Assembly (NCBI GenBank): GCA_964505785.1
Contig: CAZDJZ010000032.1
Coordinates: 1-21,758 of the forward strand
Length of the DNA stretch: 21,758 bases
Direction: 5' to 3'
Source of the DNA: CAYRTV01 sp964505785
Lineage (GTDB): Bacteria > Acidobacteriota > Aminicenantia > Aminicenantales > Aminicenantaceae
The translations under genes were made by a program, and so were the position numbers. Numbering within the stretch: the stretch's first letter is position 1; each line of letters starts with the position of its first letter. Shown one piece after another: positions 1-6,792 of this stretch. The notes under the pieces were generated by a model, which was not told the DNA's origin, did no database searches, and worked only from the letters and a program-made list of their open reading frames with translations.

Positions 1-54
1 AAACCGGACATTTCTACGTTGCTAAGAACCGGACATTTTTACTTTGCCTTGACA
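1..54 (-). repeat. Terminal end of an insertion sequence (two direct repeats), running off the window
   Basis: Two copies of a 21-bp unit lie 25 bp apart (2-22 and 27-47; 19 of 21 bases identical, both beginning AACCGGACATTT). They are followed by CTTGACA at 48-54. Multiple short repeats inside a terminus that ends in CA (TG when read inward from position 54) are typical of IS21-type ends. No transposase is visible because the element would extend left of position 1. The right edge of the window has a similar arrangement with a different unit. Family assignment is inference; the repeats are seen directly. Confidence 0.6.
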
Positions 55-70
55 ACAGAGTACTTCAAAG

Positions 71-99
71 TTGAATTATCCTCCTGTATTTATTATAAG
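71..99 (+). promoter_or_regulatory. Sigma70-like promoter for the beta-lactamase-fold hydrolase
   Basis: TTGAAT at 71-76 (4 of 6 matches to the -35 consensus) and TATAAG at 94-99 (5 of 6 to the -10) are separated by exactly 17 bp. Transcription would begin near 106 and leave a leader of about 55 nt before the start at 162. The TTGACA at 49-54, contributed by the IS end, could act as an alternative -35, but the hexamer 17 bp after it (TGAATT) is poor. Confidence 0.55.
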
Positions 100-161
100 G
101 GGAAAGAGCTGTATCACCAAATCACATGCAGCCGCCTTGCGGCTGGAACGGGAGAAATGGC

Positions 162-1598
162 ATGACTAAGCTTTTCACCAAGAAGCGGATACTCTTTATA
201 GCTCTACTGATTTTTGCCGCAGCCGTTGTTTATTTTGGGGCGGTTAATTACGACTATGTGAATCAACTCCCAATCGGCCTTGGCTATAAAGCCAAAATAT
301 TGGGTTCCGGTTATTTTGTTTCCGGACGGGAACCTGAGTATATTGAGGAAAATGATTTATCCTTTGATCCCGCCTTCAGCTTGTTTAAAACTAAAATCAA
401 CCAGGAGCACCAGCACTCGACCGCATCCTTTTTCGGACTGGTCAATGCCCGGGCGGTTTACCGGGAAGGCTTAGGCTGCATCCTTCTTTCCGGACGGGAT
501 TCTGAATCCATTTATTCCTGGCCGGTCGATATTCCGGAACCTCGGCCCGAAAATCCCGAAGAGGTCCCCTGGCCGTATGGAGACAAAATTGATGTTGAGC
601 GTGATCCAAGTGCGATTGACCGGGCAGCTCTCGACCGCGCTTTGGAGCAGGCCTTTTCCGAACCCAATCCGGATAAGCCGCGGCGGACACGGGCGGTGGT
701 TGTTGTGTATAAAAACCGGTTGGCAGCCGAAAAATACGGCCCGGATATTGACCGCGATATGCCGCTTATCGGCTGGTCGATGACCAAAAGCGTCACCAGC
801 GCTCTGGCCGGTATTCTGGCCGGACGAGGTGATCTCAAACTTGAGCAAAGAGCGCCGGTTCCGGAATGGCAGGCCCCGGATGACCCCCGCCGGAATATAA
901 CACTGAATCATCTTTTACACATGAGCCCTGGCTTGGCATTTGTGGAAGGATATGCATCGACTCCGCTTTCCGATGTCAATAAGATGCTTTTCACCCAGCC
1001 GGATATGGCGGCCTTTGCGGCGGATTTTCCTCTGGAAGCCAAACCCGGAGAGACATTCAGTTATTCCAGCGGAACCACCAATATTATTTCCCGGATCATA
1101 AGGCAGTGTTTTGCGTCCCTGCACGAATATTTTACTTTTCCTCGACAGGCACTGTTCAATAAAATCGGCATGCGTACGGCTGTATGGGAGCCGGATGCTT
1201 CCGGGACCCTGGTCGGATCCTCTTATCTTTATGCGTCAGCCCGCGACTGGGCCCGCTTCGGCCTGCTTTATCTCAATGATGGTGTTTGGAACGGAGAGCG
1301 GATTCTGCCTCCGGGATGGGTGGAATACACGACCACACCGGCCCCGGCGGCCAAACGCGGCCAGTACGGTGCCCACTTCTGGCTGAATCGCGGAAGCCCG
1401 GACAAGCCGGAAAACCGCACGTTTCCCAGCCTGCCGCCTGATTTATTCTACTGCAGCGGATATCAGGGACAAAGTGTCGTGATCATCCCGTCCCGGGACC
1501 TGGTCGTCGTCCGGCTGGGCATGACCACCAAAGGCGGCTGGGATTTGGAGGAGTTTATCGGAGATGTTTTGAAAGCATTTCCCGATGACGGTGACTGA
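162..1598 (+). CDS. Serine hydrolase of the beta-lactamase (class C / esterase-like) family, N-terminal membrane anchor
   Basis: The product is a 478-aa penicillin-binding-protein-like hydrolase. I chose the ATG at 162 over the in-frame ATG at 126 because GGAG lies 7 nt upstream and the protein then begins MTKLFTKKR followed directly by a hydrophobic segment (about residues 10-28: signal anchor or uncleaved signal). Family motifs are the SxxK nucleophile SMTK (Ser206, codon 777-779), a YSSG-TTN motif in the Tyr position, a late HFWLNRG element, and a GYQGQSVV strand near the C-terminus. These fit the beta-lactamase domain family that includes 6-aminohexanoate-dimer hydrolases and esterases, so antibiotic hydrolysis should not be assumed. 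The active site should face the periplasm. It is a single gene, facing the operon that ends at 1980. The substrate is unknown. Confidence 0.88.
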   Translation: MTKLFTKKRILFIALLIFAAAVVYFGAVNYDYVNQLPIGLGYKAKILGSGYFVSGREPEYIEENDLSFDPAFSLFKTKINQEHQHSTASFFGLVNARAVYREGLGCILLSGRDSESIYSWPVDIPEPRPENPEEVPWPYGDKIDVERDPSAIDRAALDRALEQAFSEPNPDKPRRTRAVVVVYKNRLAAEKYGPDIDRDMPLIGWSMTKSVTSALAGILAGRGDLKLEQRAPVPEWQAPDDPRRNITLNHLLHMSPGLAFVEGYASTPLSDVNKMLFTQPDMAAFAADFPLEAKPGETFSYSSGTTNIISRIIRQCFASLHEYFTFPRQALFNKIGMRTAVWEPDASGTLVGSSYLYASARDWARFGLLYLNDGVWNGERILPPGWVEYTTTPAPAAKRGQYGAHFWLNRGSPDKPENRTFPSLPPDLFYCSGYQGQSVVIIPSRDLVVVRLGMTTKGGWDLEEFIGDVLKAFPDDGD

Positions 1599-1604
1599 TT
1601 TCCC

Positions 1605-1730
1605 CATGTCATTCCCGAAGCGGAGCGACGGGAATCTTAGAGTGCCTCGGTATGAGAATCGACCTTGTCTAATTCGGCGAAGCAGTCTAAGATCCTCACG
1701 GCCTGCTGGAGCAGGCCTCAGGATGACAGG
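1605..1730. repeat. MITE-like intergenic repeat: two hairpin modules in inverted orientation
   Basis: The left module starts ATGTCATTCCCGAAG, folds through its GGAGC centre, and ends GGGAATCTTAGA. The right module, read on the minus strand, starts CCTGTCATCCTGAGG and ends GAGGATCTTAGA. The two halves therefore share the plan GTCAT-stem-loop-stem-ATCTTAGA in opposite directions, giving an element of about 126 bp with imperfect terminal inverted repeats. Related copies lie at 9639-9676 (half) and 19328-19458 (full length), with a degraded half at 1945-1979. No coding capacity is visible. Confidence 0.65.
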
Positions 1731-1788
1731 AAGTATGTGTACTGTCTAATGGGGTGTGATCCCATCTGGCTTATTCACGAGTCGAAAT

Positions 1789-1825
1789 TGCCGCAGTTTT
1801 CGGTTTGCGGCATTGCCATTTTTTT
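1789..1825 (+). terminator. Possible intrinsic terminator downstream of the beta-lactamase-fold gene
   Basis: A perfect 7-bp stem TGCCGCA (1789-1795) / TGCGGCA (1806-1812) with a 10-nt loop is followed six bases later by seven T residues (1819-1825). It lies about 190 bp after the stop codon of the plus-strand gene, and the T run is slightly distant from the stem, so the call is tentative. The T run also belongs to a dispersed repeat shared with 13621-13672. Confidence 0.4.
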
Positions 1826-1868
1826 ATGAATTATTCATGAGCATAATACACCCAGAACAATGAGAATC
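1810..1868. repeat. Dispersed intergenic repeat, copy 1 (shared with 13621-13672)
   Basis: This stretch shares TTTTTTATGAATTA and then, after a short variable spacer, CACCCAGAAC-ATGA with 13621-13672 in the same order and spacing. It is non-coding and adjacent to MITE-like modules in both places. The function is unknown; it may be the edge of a non-autonomous mobile element. Confidence 0.45.
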
Positions 1869-1944
1869 TCACAGTGAACTGCAGCAATGGATCAGGGTCA
1901 TGTCCAAGCCGGACATATGGAGGCCGAGCGGGCACGGCTCCTCT

Positions 1945-1979
1945 CCACAGGATCCTTCGCTTCGCCCGTGATGACAGGG
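1945..1979. repeat. Degraded half of the GTCAT hairpin repeat
   Basis: Read on the minus strand this is CCTGTCATCACGGGCGAAGC followed by GAAGGATCCTGTGG. It matches the GTCAT-stem-loop-GGATC plan of the modules at 1605-1730 and 19328-19458. It lies immediately downstream of the stop codon of the minus-strand operon, and its stem could form in the operon's 3' end, but there is no T run for an intrinsic terminator. Confidence 0.45.
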
Positions 1980-2990
1980 CTATAGGTCATCTCTATACTT
2001 AAAACCATACTTAACCGCCGCGATATTCTTATCCACCCGCTTGGGCGGGAGCAGGTCTTTGATATTCAGCAGCATGATATTGATGCCGATATAGCGCAGG
2101 ATGCGGCCCAAAGCGATCATATTGATGAAAAGCTTGCTGCCGAACTGGGTGACCGCCACATCCTGCAGGCCGTAATCGGTTCCCTTTTTCGTTTTGATTT
2201 CACACTGCAATGGCCCTTCCTCGCAGATGCTCTCATCGATGATCAAATTGCGGGCCGGGAACCATTCCCGGGTCCGGGTGAATTTGATCAAAATATCCGC
2301 TTCATCGATGATGGGATTGGCGATTGTGTCATCCGAGTAAATCAAATCCGCGCTGATTTTGCCGCTGCGGACGGCGGAATCATACTCTAAATTGAGCGAG
2401 ACCTCATGGCCGAGGTTGGCCAAAATGGAGGCAAGGGTGGTCGATAAAAGCTTTACCCCCTGTCCGGCTTCTCCCATAATCTTGATCTTTTTTTCCTTGT
2501 CGGCTTTCTGATAATCGCCGATATATTTATAAATGTTTTGAATGGGGAAACCGAACATGGATTCTTCTAATTTGACACCTTTTTTAAATCCCAAACGGGA
2601 ACTGTAATCCAGAAAACGGTTGTGCTTGGCATAGGCATACATTTCAATTTTATAGCACCCTTCCCGGATGAGAACCTGTTCCACATGGTCCAGCAACTGC
2701 TTGATCAGACCCCGTCCGCGGAACTCGTCCTCAACATAAAGCCAGTATATCGTGAGCACACCATGAAATAGGTAGCCGAACAGGAAGGCTGCGATGTCAT
2801 CTTCCATCTCCCCCAGATACATCACCACGTATTCCTCGTGGCAGAACTCTTTCAGGGCGTCTGCAGTGAAATTGGCTTTAAGCGCATGCCGGACGTCTTC
2901 TGATTCGTTCTTATACATTTCATCGATGAGTTGGCCCATCAGGCGGTTAACAGCAGGACAATCGTCCGGTTTGGCTCTTCTAATCTTCAT
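1980..2990 (-). CDS. Fusion of a GNAT acetyltransferase domain with the gamma subunit of 2-oxoacid:ferredoxin oxidoreductase
   Basis: The 336-aa protein has two domains. Residues 1 to about 155 form a GNAT N-acetyltransferase: the strand YWLYVEDEF is followed by the acetyl-CoA-binding RGRGLI (91-96), then a late NRFLDYSSRLGF element. After a charged linker (about 158-168), residues 169-336 are the gamma subunit of the 2-oxoacid oxidoreductase family: the glycine loop GEAGQGVK (173-180), YDSAVRSGKISADL, and DEADILIKF. This would be the C component of an OorDABC/KorDABC-type enzyme. It is the last gene of the operon; its ATG (2988-2990) overlaps the end of the beta-subunit gene by 11 bp. It ends in TAG. 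The gamma subunit is usually a separate protein of about 180-190 aa, so the fusion is odd. The acetyl acceptor is unknown; self-regulation of the complex is only a guess. Confidence 0.88.
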   Translation of the reverse strand: MKIRRAKPDDCPAVNRLMGQLIDEMYKNESEDVRHALKANFTADALKEFCHEEYVVMYLGEMEDDIAAFLFGYLFHGVLTIYWLYVEDEFRGRGLIKQLLDHVEQVLIREGCYKIEMYAYAKHNRFLDYSSRLGFKKGVKLEESMFGFPIQNIYKYIGDYQKADKEKKIKIMGEAGQGVKLLSTTLASILANLGHEVSLNLEYDSAVRSGKISADLIYSDDTIANPIIDEADILIKFTRTREWFPARNLIIDESICEEGPLQCEIKTKKGTDYGLQDVAVTQFGSKLFINMIALGRILRYIGINIMLLNIKDLLPPKRVDKNIAAVKYGFKYRDDL

Positions 2991-3720
2991 GACTGATGAT
3001 TCCTAATTCATTGGGTTTAAGCAGGCCTTCAGGCTTGGAATTGATTTTATATCCTTTCTTTATTTCCGCCAGCATCTCGTATCCGGTGCGGTAGCCCAGG
3101 CGGCGGCCGAAATTCTCGATACAGTAAGATTGGGCATCGATAAAGGCGAATCCTTCCCAATCCATACCGGCTTTGATGACTTTTTTCAGGTGCTGAATAT
3201 GCTGCGCGGAACTGCGGGCATAAAAATGGCGGGAATTAGCGGTAACCAGACCTTGAATATTAATAGGGGCATAGGGATTACCGTGGGCGCTCGTGGGGGT
3301 TTTCGCCTCTCTGGGCGTGGTCGGCGCCATCTGCCCGCCAGTCATGCCGTAGATCTGGTTATTGATGCAGACAACCGTTATATCGATATCCCGCCTGGAG
3401 GAATGGATGAGGTGATTGCCGCCTATTCCCACCAGGTCGCCGTCTCCTGAGAAGACCAGCACGTTGAGCTTGGAATTGCCCCGCTTGATGCCTTCAGCCA
3501 CGGGAAGAGCGCGGCCGTGGGTCACATGAACGCTGTCGGTGGCAAAATATCCCGCGGCCCGGCCGCTGCAGCCGATGCCGGAGACAACCGCCAGGCTGCT
3601 GACGGGGATATCCAATTCTTCCAAGGCAAAAGTCACCTGTTTAAAAATGATTCCGATGCCGCACCCTCCGCACCAGGTGGTGGGCATTTTCTCCCAATTG
3701 ACATAATCTTTGTATTTCAT
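2980..3720 (-). CDS. korB: 2-oxoacid (probably 2-oxoglutarate):ferredoxin oxidoreductase, beta subunit
   Basis: The 246-aa cytoplasmic protein binds thiamine diphosphate (TPP) in oxidative decarboxylation of a 2-oxoacid to an acyl-CoA with ferredoxin reduction. It has WCGGCG at 16-21 and a later IGCSGRAAGYF that contribute cluster-ligand-type cysteines, HGRALPVAEGIK, the TPP/Mg site GDGDLVGIGG (92-101), and NNQIYGMTGGQ (120-130). The order D-A-B-C of subunit genes is that of the epsilonproteobacterial 2-oxoglutarate enzyme, and succinate dehydrogenase is in the same operon; both favour 2-oxoglutarate. A branched-chain or other 2-oxoacid cannot be excluded from sequence reading. The start overlaps the alpha-subunit stop (ATGA), and the gene ends in TAG inside the next gene. 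Confidence 0.9.
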   Translation of the reverse strand: MKYKDYVNWEKMPTTWCGGCGIGIIFKQVTFALEELDIPVSSLAVVSGIGCSGRAAGYFATDSVHVTHGRALPVAEGIKRGNSKLNVLVFSGDGDLVGIGGNHLIHSSRRDIDITVVCINNQIYGMTGGQMAPTTPREAKTPTSAHGNPYAPINIQGLVTANSRHFYARSSAQHIQHLKKVIKAGMDWEGFAFIDAQSYCIENFGRRLGYRTGYEMLAEIKKGYKINSKPEGLLKPNELGIISHED

Positions 3721-4736
3721 GTGTATTGTTTAAGCTGTTCTTTTATTTCTTCCAGTTTGATGGTCCCGCCTAAAACCGCCAGGCTGATCACATCCTGTTT
3801 CAATATTCGTTGGATTTCTCCCCGGTACTGCCCGTCGTTCATTTCCACTACGATTATTTTATCATGGTTGTCAGCCGCTTTCTTTATGTCATCTTCAAGC
3901 AAGGGGAACATTCGAATGGGCCGGAAGATGGAATAGCTGTTTTTTAAAGGGGAAATCACCCGGCTGGCAATGCCGTAGGCGATAAGCAATGTATCGGACC
4001 CGGGATGGGGCATATATTCAAAGTAGGCATGATCGGAGGCAACCCGGGCGATTTTTTCTTTCATTCCCGCATACCATTTGCGGTAATAGGCCGTGTCTTT
4101 GGTTTTTGGAATCCCGTTTTCAGACAGAAGTCCGGTAAAATGACGCCGGTCTTTCCCCAGAGGCTTCAGGGTTCGTTTGACGGAAGGCACGTCGATCTGT
4201 CCCAAATCCACGGTCTCGGATAGATGGGCCAGAAACCCGTCCAAAAGAAGAACCACGGGGCTTGAGGATTCCTCAGCGGCATTAAAAGCCGCTTGGGTAT
4301 AGCGGTAGCATTCTTCCACCGAACCCGGATAAAAAACCAGCGCCGGGTAATCCCCATGGCTGCCGTGGATCGATTGGATAATATCGCCTTGCGCCGGCAG
4401 CGTAGGCATACCGGTTGACGGTCCGACCCGCTGGACATTCACCACCACCAGCGGCACTTCCATCATGTGCGCGAGGCCTAGGCCTTCCTGTTTTAAAGAC
4501 ATGCCAGGGCCGGAGGTGCTGGTCATCGATTTATGCCCGGCCAGGCTTCCGCCTATGGCCAAGTGGATGGACGCAATCTCATCCTCAGCATGGATAAAGA
4601 CGATTTCATTCTCTTTTTCCGCCAGCACATGCATGATTTCCGAGGCCGGTGTTATGGGATAGGCGGCAAAAAAGGACATCCCTGTCTCCAGCGCCCCCAG
4701 AGCCACCGCTTCATTTCCCATGACCAGTCTTTTCAT
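3717..4736 (-). CDS. korA: 2-oxoacid (probably 2-oxoglutarate):ferredoxin oxidoreductase, alpha subunit
   Basis: The 339-aa subunit shows the N-terminal pyrimidine-binding-fold motifs YPITPASE (26-33) and HAEDEIASI (49-57), followed by TSTSGPGMSL and GPSTGMPTLPAQGD, all characteristic of the KorA/VorB-type alpha subunit. The C-terminal half (about 245-339) contains the transketolase-C-like part with the IIVVEMNDGQYRGEI element. It is slightly shorter than the usual 370-380 aa. It is translationally coupled to the ferredoxin subunit upstream and the beta subunit downstream by 4-bp ATGA overlaps. It contributes to CoA and 2-oxoacid handling in the heterotetramer. Specificity for 2-oxoglutarate is inferred from context. 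Confidence 0.9.
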   Translation of the reverse strand: MKRLVMGNEAVALGALETGMSFFAAYPITPASEIMHVLAEKENEIVFIHAEDEIASIHLAIGGSLAGHKSMTSTSGPGMSLKQEGLGLAHMMEVPLVVVNVQRVGPSTGMPTLPAQGDIIQSIHGSHGDYPALVFYPGSVEECYRYTQAAFNAAEESSSPVVLLLDGFLAHLSETVDLGQIDVPSVKRTLKPLGKDRRHFTGLLSENGIPKTKDTAYYRKWYAGMKEKIARVASDHAYFEYMPHPGSDTLLIAYGIASRVISPLKNSYSIFRPIRMFPLLEDDIKKAADNHDKIIVVEMNDGQYRGEIQRILKQDVISLAVLGGTIKLEEIKEQLKQYT

Positions 4737-4978
4737 TTTTCTTTTTTCTTCCCGGCCTTCTTGCTTTTCTTTTTCTTCGGCTCTGCCTCAATGGCGAAAT
4801 CAGGACAATACTTTTCGCACAACCGGCATTGGATGCATTTATTCATGGACACCATTTCATCTTTGTCAAACTTGAGATTATCCACCGGGCAAGCGTCGAT
4901 ACAGGTGTAGCAATGCTTACAGTAGTCCGGAGACCAGGTGATGTGCTGGTCCAGCTTTTTACGTTCGGCCTCACTCAT
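4733..4978 (-). CDS. korD: 2[4Fe-4S] ferredoxin-type subunit (delta) of the 2-oxoacid oxidoreductase
   Basis: The 81-aa protein has two complete cluster motifs: Cys20-23-26-30 (CKHCYTCIDACP) and Cys48-51-54-58 (CIQCRLCEKYCP). It should pass electrons from the TPP/cluster core of the 2-oxoacid oxidoreductase to free ferredoxin or another acceptor. The last 14 residues are almost entirely lysine and glutamate (KKKKSKKAGKKKEK), an unusual basic tail that could bind an acidic partner or membrane surface. It is placed first in the D-A-B-C order, directly after the membrane protein ending at 4975, with an ATGA overlap on both sides. A separate role as electron carrier between the oxidoreductase and the cytochrome b complex is possible but not shown. 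Confidence 0.85.
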   Translation of the reverse strand: MSEAERKKLDQHITWSPDYCKHCYTCIDACPVDNLKFDKDEMVSMNKCIQCRLCEKYCPDFAIEAEPKKKKSKKAGKKKEK

Positions 4979-5289
4979 GGTTTCCGGAATGGCTTTCCTT
5001 TGGGGCTGTCGAAATAAGCGAGATTGTGCAGCCGGTCAGCCTCTATAATTTTTTTCCGTAATACATAGATCAATACAATGATGATACTCCAGGTCCAAAT
5101 CAAAAAAACGTATATGGCGGTTTGCTCTTTGATACTTTGCGGGCCGGGATGAATCACTTTTTCACCCTCCTCCTCATGCTGGGCCTGAGCCGTCATGGTT
5201 TCATTTCCGGTGTTCTGAGAGAACACAATCCCCGGCACCAACAGCATCATAATGAGGATCCATCCGAATATTATCTTCCATTTGGTCAT
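4975..5289 (-). CDS. Small exported/membrane protein between cytochrome b and the ferredoxin subunit
   Basis: I do not recognise this 104-aa protein. The start is the ATG at 5287-5289, which overlaps the cytochrome b stop (ATGA) and has GGAG 6 nt upstream; a longer frame to 5337 lies inside cytochrome b and is unlikely. Residues 1-25 are a signal-peptide-like segment (MTKWK, then hydrophobic, ending VFSQ). Residues 26-56 are hydrophilic with many Glu and Gln. Residues 57-78 form one transmembrane helix (IYVFLIWTWSIIIVLIYVLR). Residues 79-104 form a basic tail, probably cytoplasmic. There is no CXXCH haem motif or cluster ligand. The position suggests a small accessory subunit of the cytochrome b/Rieske complex, or an anchor linking it to the next protein. 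Confidence 0.75.
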   Translation of the reverse strand: MTKWKIIFGWILIMMLLVPGIVFSQNTGNETMTAQAQHEEEGEKVIHPGPQSIKEQTAIYVFLIWTWSIIIVLIYVLRKKIIEADRLHNLAYFDSPKGKPFRKP

Positions 5290-6344
5290 AGCAAACTCCA
5301 AACCGACAACACGACAGCAAATAGTATAAAAAACCATCCGGCATACGTGATGATTTTTCCTTTTATCTCAGCCGGCTTATTGTCAATGACCGGCAGAAAG
5401 AAAAACGCTGCGGCTCCCGCTGCGATGAGAAGCACAGCCAGGGTTTCTCCTTTTATGAACAAAATATGGCCCGGGAAGAGTTTCAGCAGCTGAAACAGAA
5501 ATAAAAAATACCATTCCGGCTGAATGCCGGCCGGGGCCGGCGCCATCAAATCCGCCGGTTCTCCCAGGTGGTGGGGCAGAAACAAGGCTATGGTCAAAAG
5601 CCCGCCTAAGAGCAGAGCCCACACAATGCTTTCCCGGTACACGAAATTAGGCCAGAAGGGTATTGACGGCAATTGTTTATTTTCTTTTTCCGCCTCCACG
5701 GGTTTGCTCACGCCGTGTTTCTGAATCAGATAAATATGAAGGCCCAAAAAAAGAAAAATAAATATCGGCAGCACCGAAATGTGGAAGGCAAAAAACCGCG
5801 TCAACGTATCCCCGGTGATATCCGGTCCTCCCCGTAATAATTGAGTGACCCATTGTCCCACAACCGGAATGGCATTGGGAATATCCGTTCCCACCTTGGT
5901 CGCAGACAGTGACAGTTCATCCCAGGGCAGCAAATACCCTGTAAAACCGAAAGCCAGGGAAATAAACAGCAGCATGACTCCGCTCATCCAGGTTATCTCG
6001 CGCGGCTTGCGGTAGGACTTTGTCAGCCAAATGCTTAAAAGATGGACCCAGACCACGGCGATCATAAAAGTCGCCGACCAGCCGTGGATGGAACGGATGA
6101 TCCAGCCCAGCGGAATTTCCGTGACTATGCGGACCACGCTCTCATGAGCCTGCTCCAGAGTGGGCCGGTAGAAAAAGGCCAGCAGAATCCCGGTTACTAT
6201 CTGAATCCCTAAAAATAAAAGAATAGCGCTGCCGGTATAATACCAGATTGTATGCTTGTGCTGCGGGATCTCTTTGTGGGTGAGAAATTTTGAAATCGTG
6301 GAAATGCCCAGCCGTTTTTCAAACCAATCAGCACATTTACGCAT
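5286..6344 (-). CDS. Cytochrome b (b6/subunit IV type, fused) of a quinol-oxidising Rieske complex
   Basis: The 352-aa integral membrane protein binds two b haems. The ligands are His87 and His101 (HX13H) and His188 and His203 (HX14H); the 14-residue spacing in the second pair is the b6-type arrangement. The Qo-site motif PEWY is intact at 276-279. Residues 1 to about 215 correspond to cytochrome b6, and about 216-352 to subunit IV plus a last helix (near 334-352), so both parts are in one chain. It oxidises quinol together with the Rieske protein encoded just upstream (8-bp overlap). It is followed by the 104-aa membrane protein (ATGA overlap). No cytochrome c1 or f gene is present in the operon. 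Confidence 0.93.
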   Translation of the reverse strand: MRKCADWFEKRLGISTISKFLTHKEIPQHKHTIWYYTGSAILLFLGIQIVTGILLAFFYRPTLEQAHESVVRIVTEIPLGWIIRSIHGWSATFMIAVVWVHLLSIWLTKSYRKPREITWMSGVMLLFISLAFGFTGYLLPWDELSLSATKVGTDIPNAIPVVGQWVTQLLRGGPDITGDTLTRFFAFHISVLPIFIFLFLGLHIYLIQKHGVSKPVEAEKENKQLPSIPFWPNFVYRESIVWALLLGGLLTIALFLPHHLGEPADLMAPAPAGIQPEWYFLFLFQLLKLFPGHILFIKGETLAVLLIAAGAAAFFFLPVIDNKPAEIKGKIITYAGWFFILFAVVLSVWSLL

Positions 6345-6792
6345 CGGAATTCAGTCCCTGTTTTCGAATAAAAAGCTGCTCTTCCGTGATTTCCACGTCC
6401 AGCGTCTTGAGCGGAGACGGCGGCGGGCCGGCGATATTAACACCGTTCTCATTGAACCACCCGTCATGACAGGCGCAAAAGAATTTTTTTTCTTCAGGAA
6501 TATAACTGACATTGCAGTCCAGGTGGGTGCATACCGCCACAAAGGCGGTCAACGAGCCGTCCTCATTCTTTTTTAACAATCCGGGTTTCCCTCCCCATGG
6601 AAAGGACTTCACCGAATTGACCGGAATATCCAAATATTCCGCCGGATCCAAAATAATTTCATCCGGTTCCTGCTGGGGAGGAAAAACAAACCGGATAACC
6701 GGAGCGAACAGAGTCCCGGCTAAAGCGGCCACCCAGCCGCCCAGCATGCTGTTAAGGAAGCGCCGTCGATTGAATAGAGATTGTTCTTTCAT
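6337..6792 (-). CDS. Rieske [2Fe-2S] iron-sulfur protein of the cytochrome b complex
   Basis: The 151-aa protein has a twin-arginine-like start (NRRRFLNS at 8-15) leading into a hydrophobic anchor (about 16-37). The Rieske boxes are CTHLDC (Cys88, His90, Cys93) and CACHDG (Cys106, Cys108, His109), so all four cluster ligands and both disulfide cysteines are present. The second box reads CHDG instead of the common CHGS, a change that may affect cluster potential. The soluble domain should sit on the outer face of the membrane and take electrons from quinol at the Qo site. The ATG overlaps the sdhB stop (ATGA), tying the complex to succinate dehydrogenase. Confidence 0.93.
   Translation of the reverse strand: MKEQSLFNRRRFLNSMLGGWVAALAGTLFAPVIRFVFPPQQEPDEIILDPAEYLDIPVNSVKSFPWGGKPGLLKKNEDGSLTAFVAVCTHLDCNVSYIPEEKKFFCACHDGWFNENGVNIAGPPPSPLKTLDVEITEEQLFIRKQGLNSDA

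Noticed and set aside
126..161. Earlier start of the beta-lactamase-fold gene at 126
   Set aside because: It would add 12 non-hydrophobic residues before the membrane anchor and lacks a Shine-Dalgarno, whereas the ATG at 162 has GGAG 7 nt upstream.
442..911. Several minus-strand frames opposite the beta-lactamase-fold gene
   Set aside because: All are antisense shadows of a gene with clear catalytic motifs.
1605..1979. CRISPR-like array in the repeat-rich gap
   Set aside because: The repeats are few, inverted and of unequal spacing, with no regular spacers and no cas genes.
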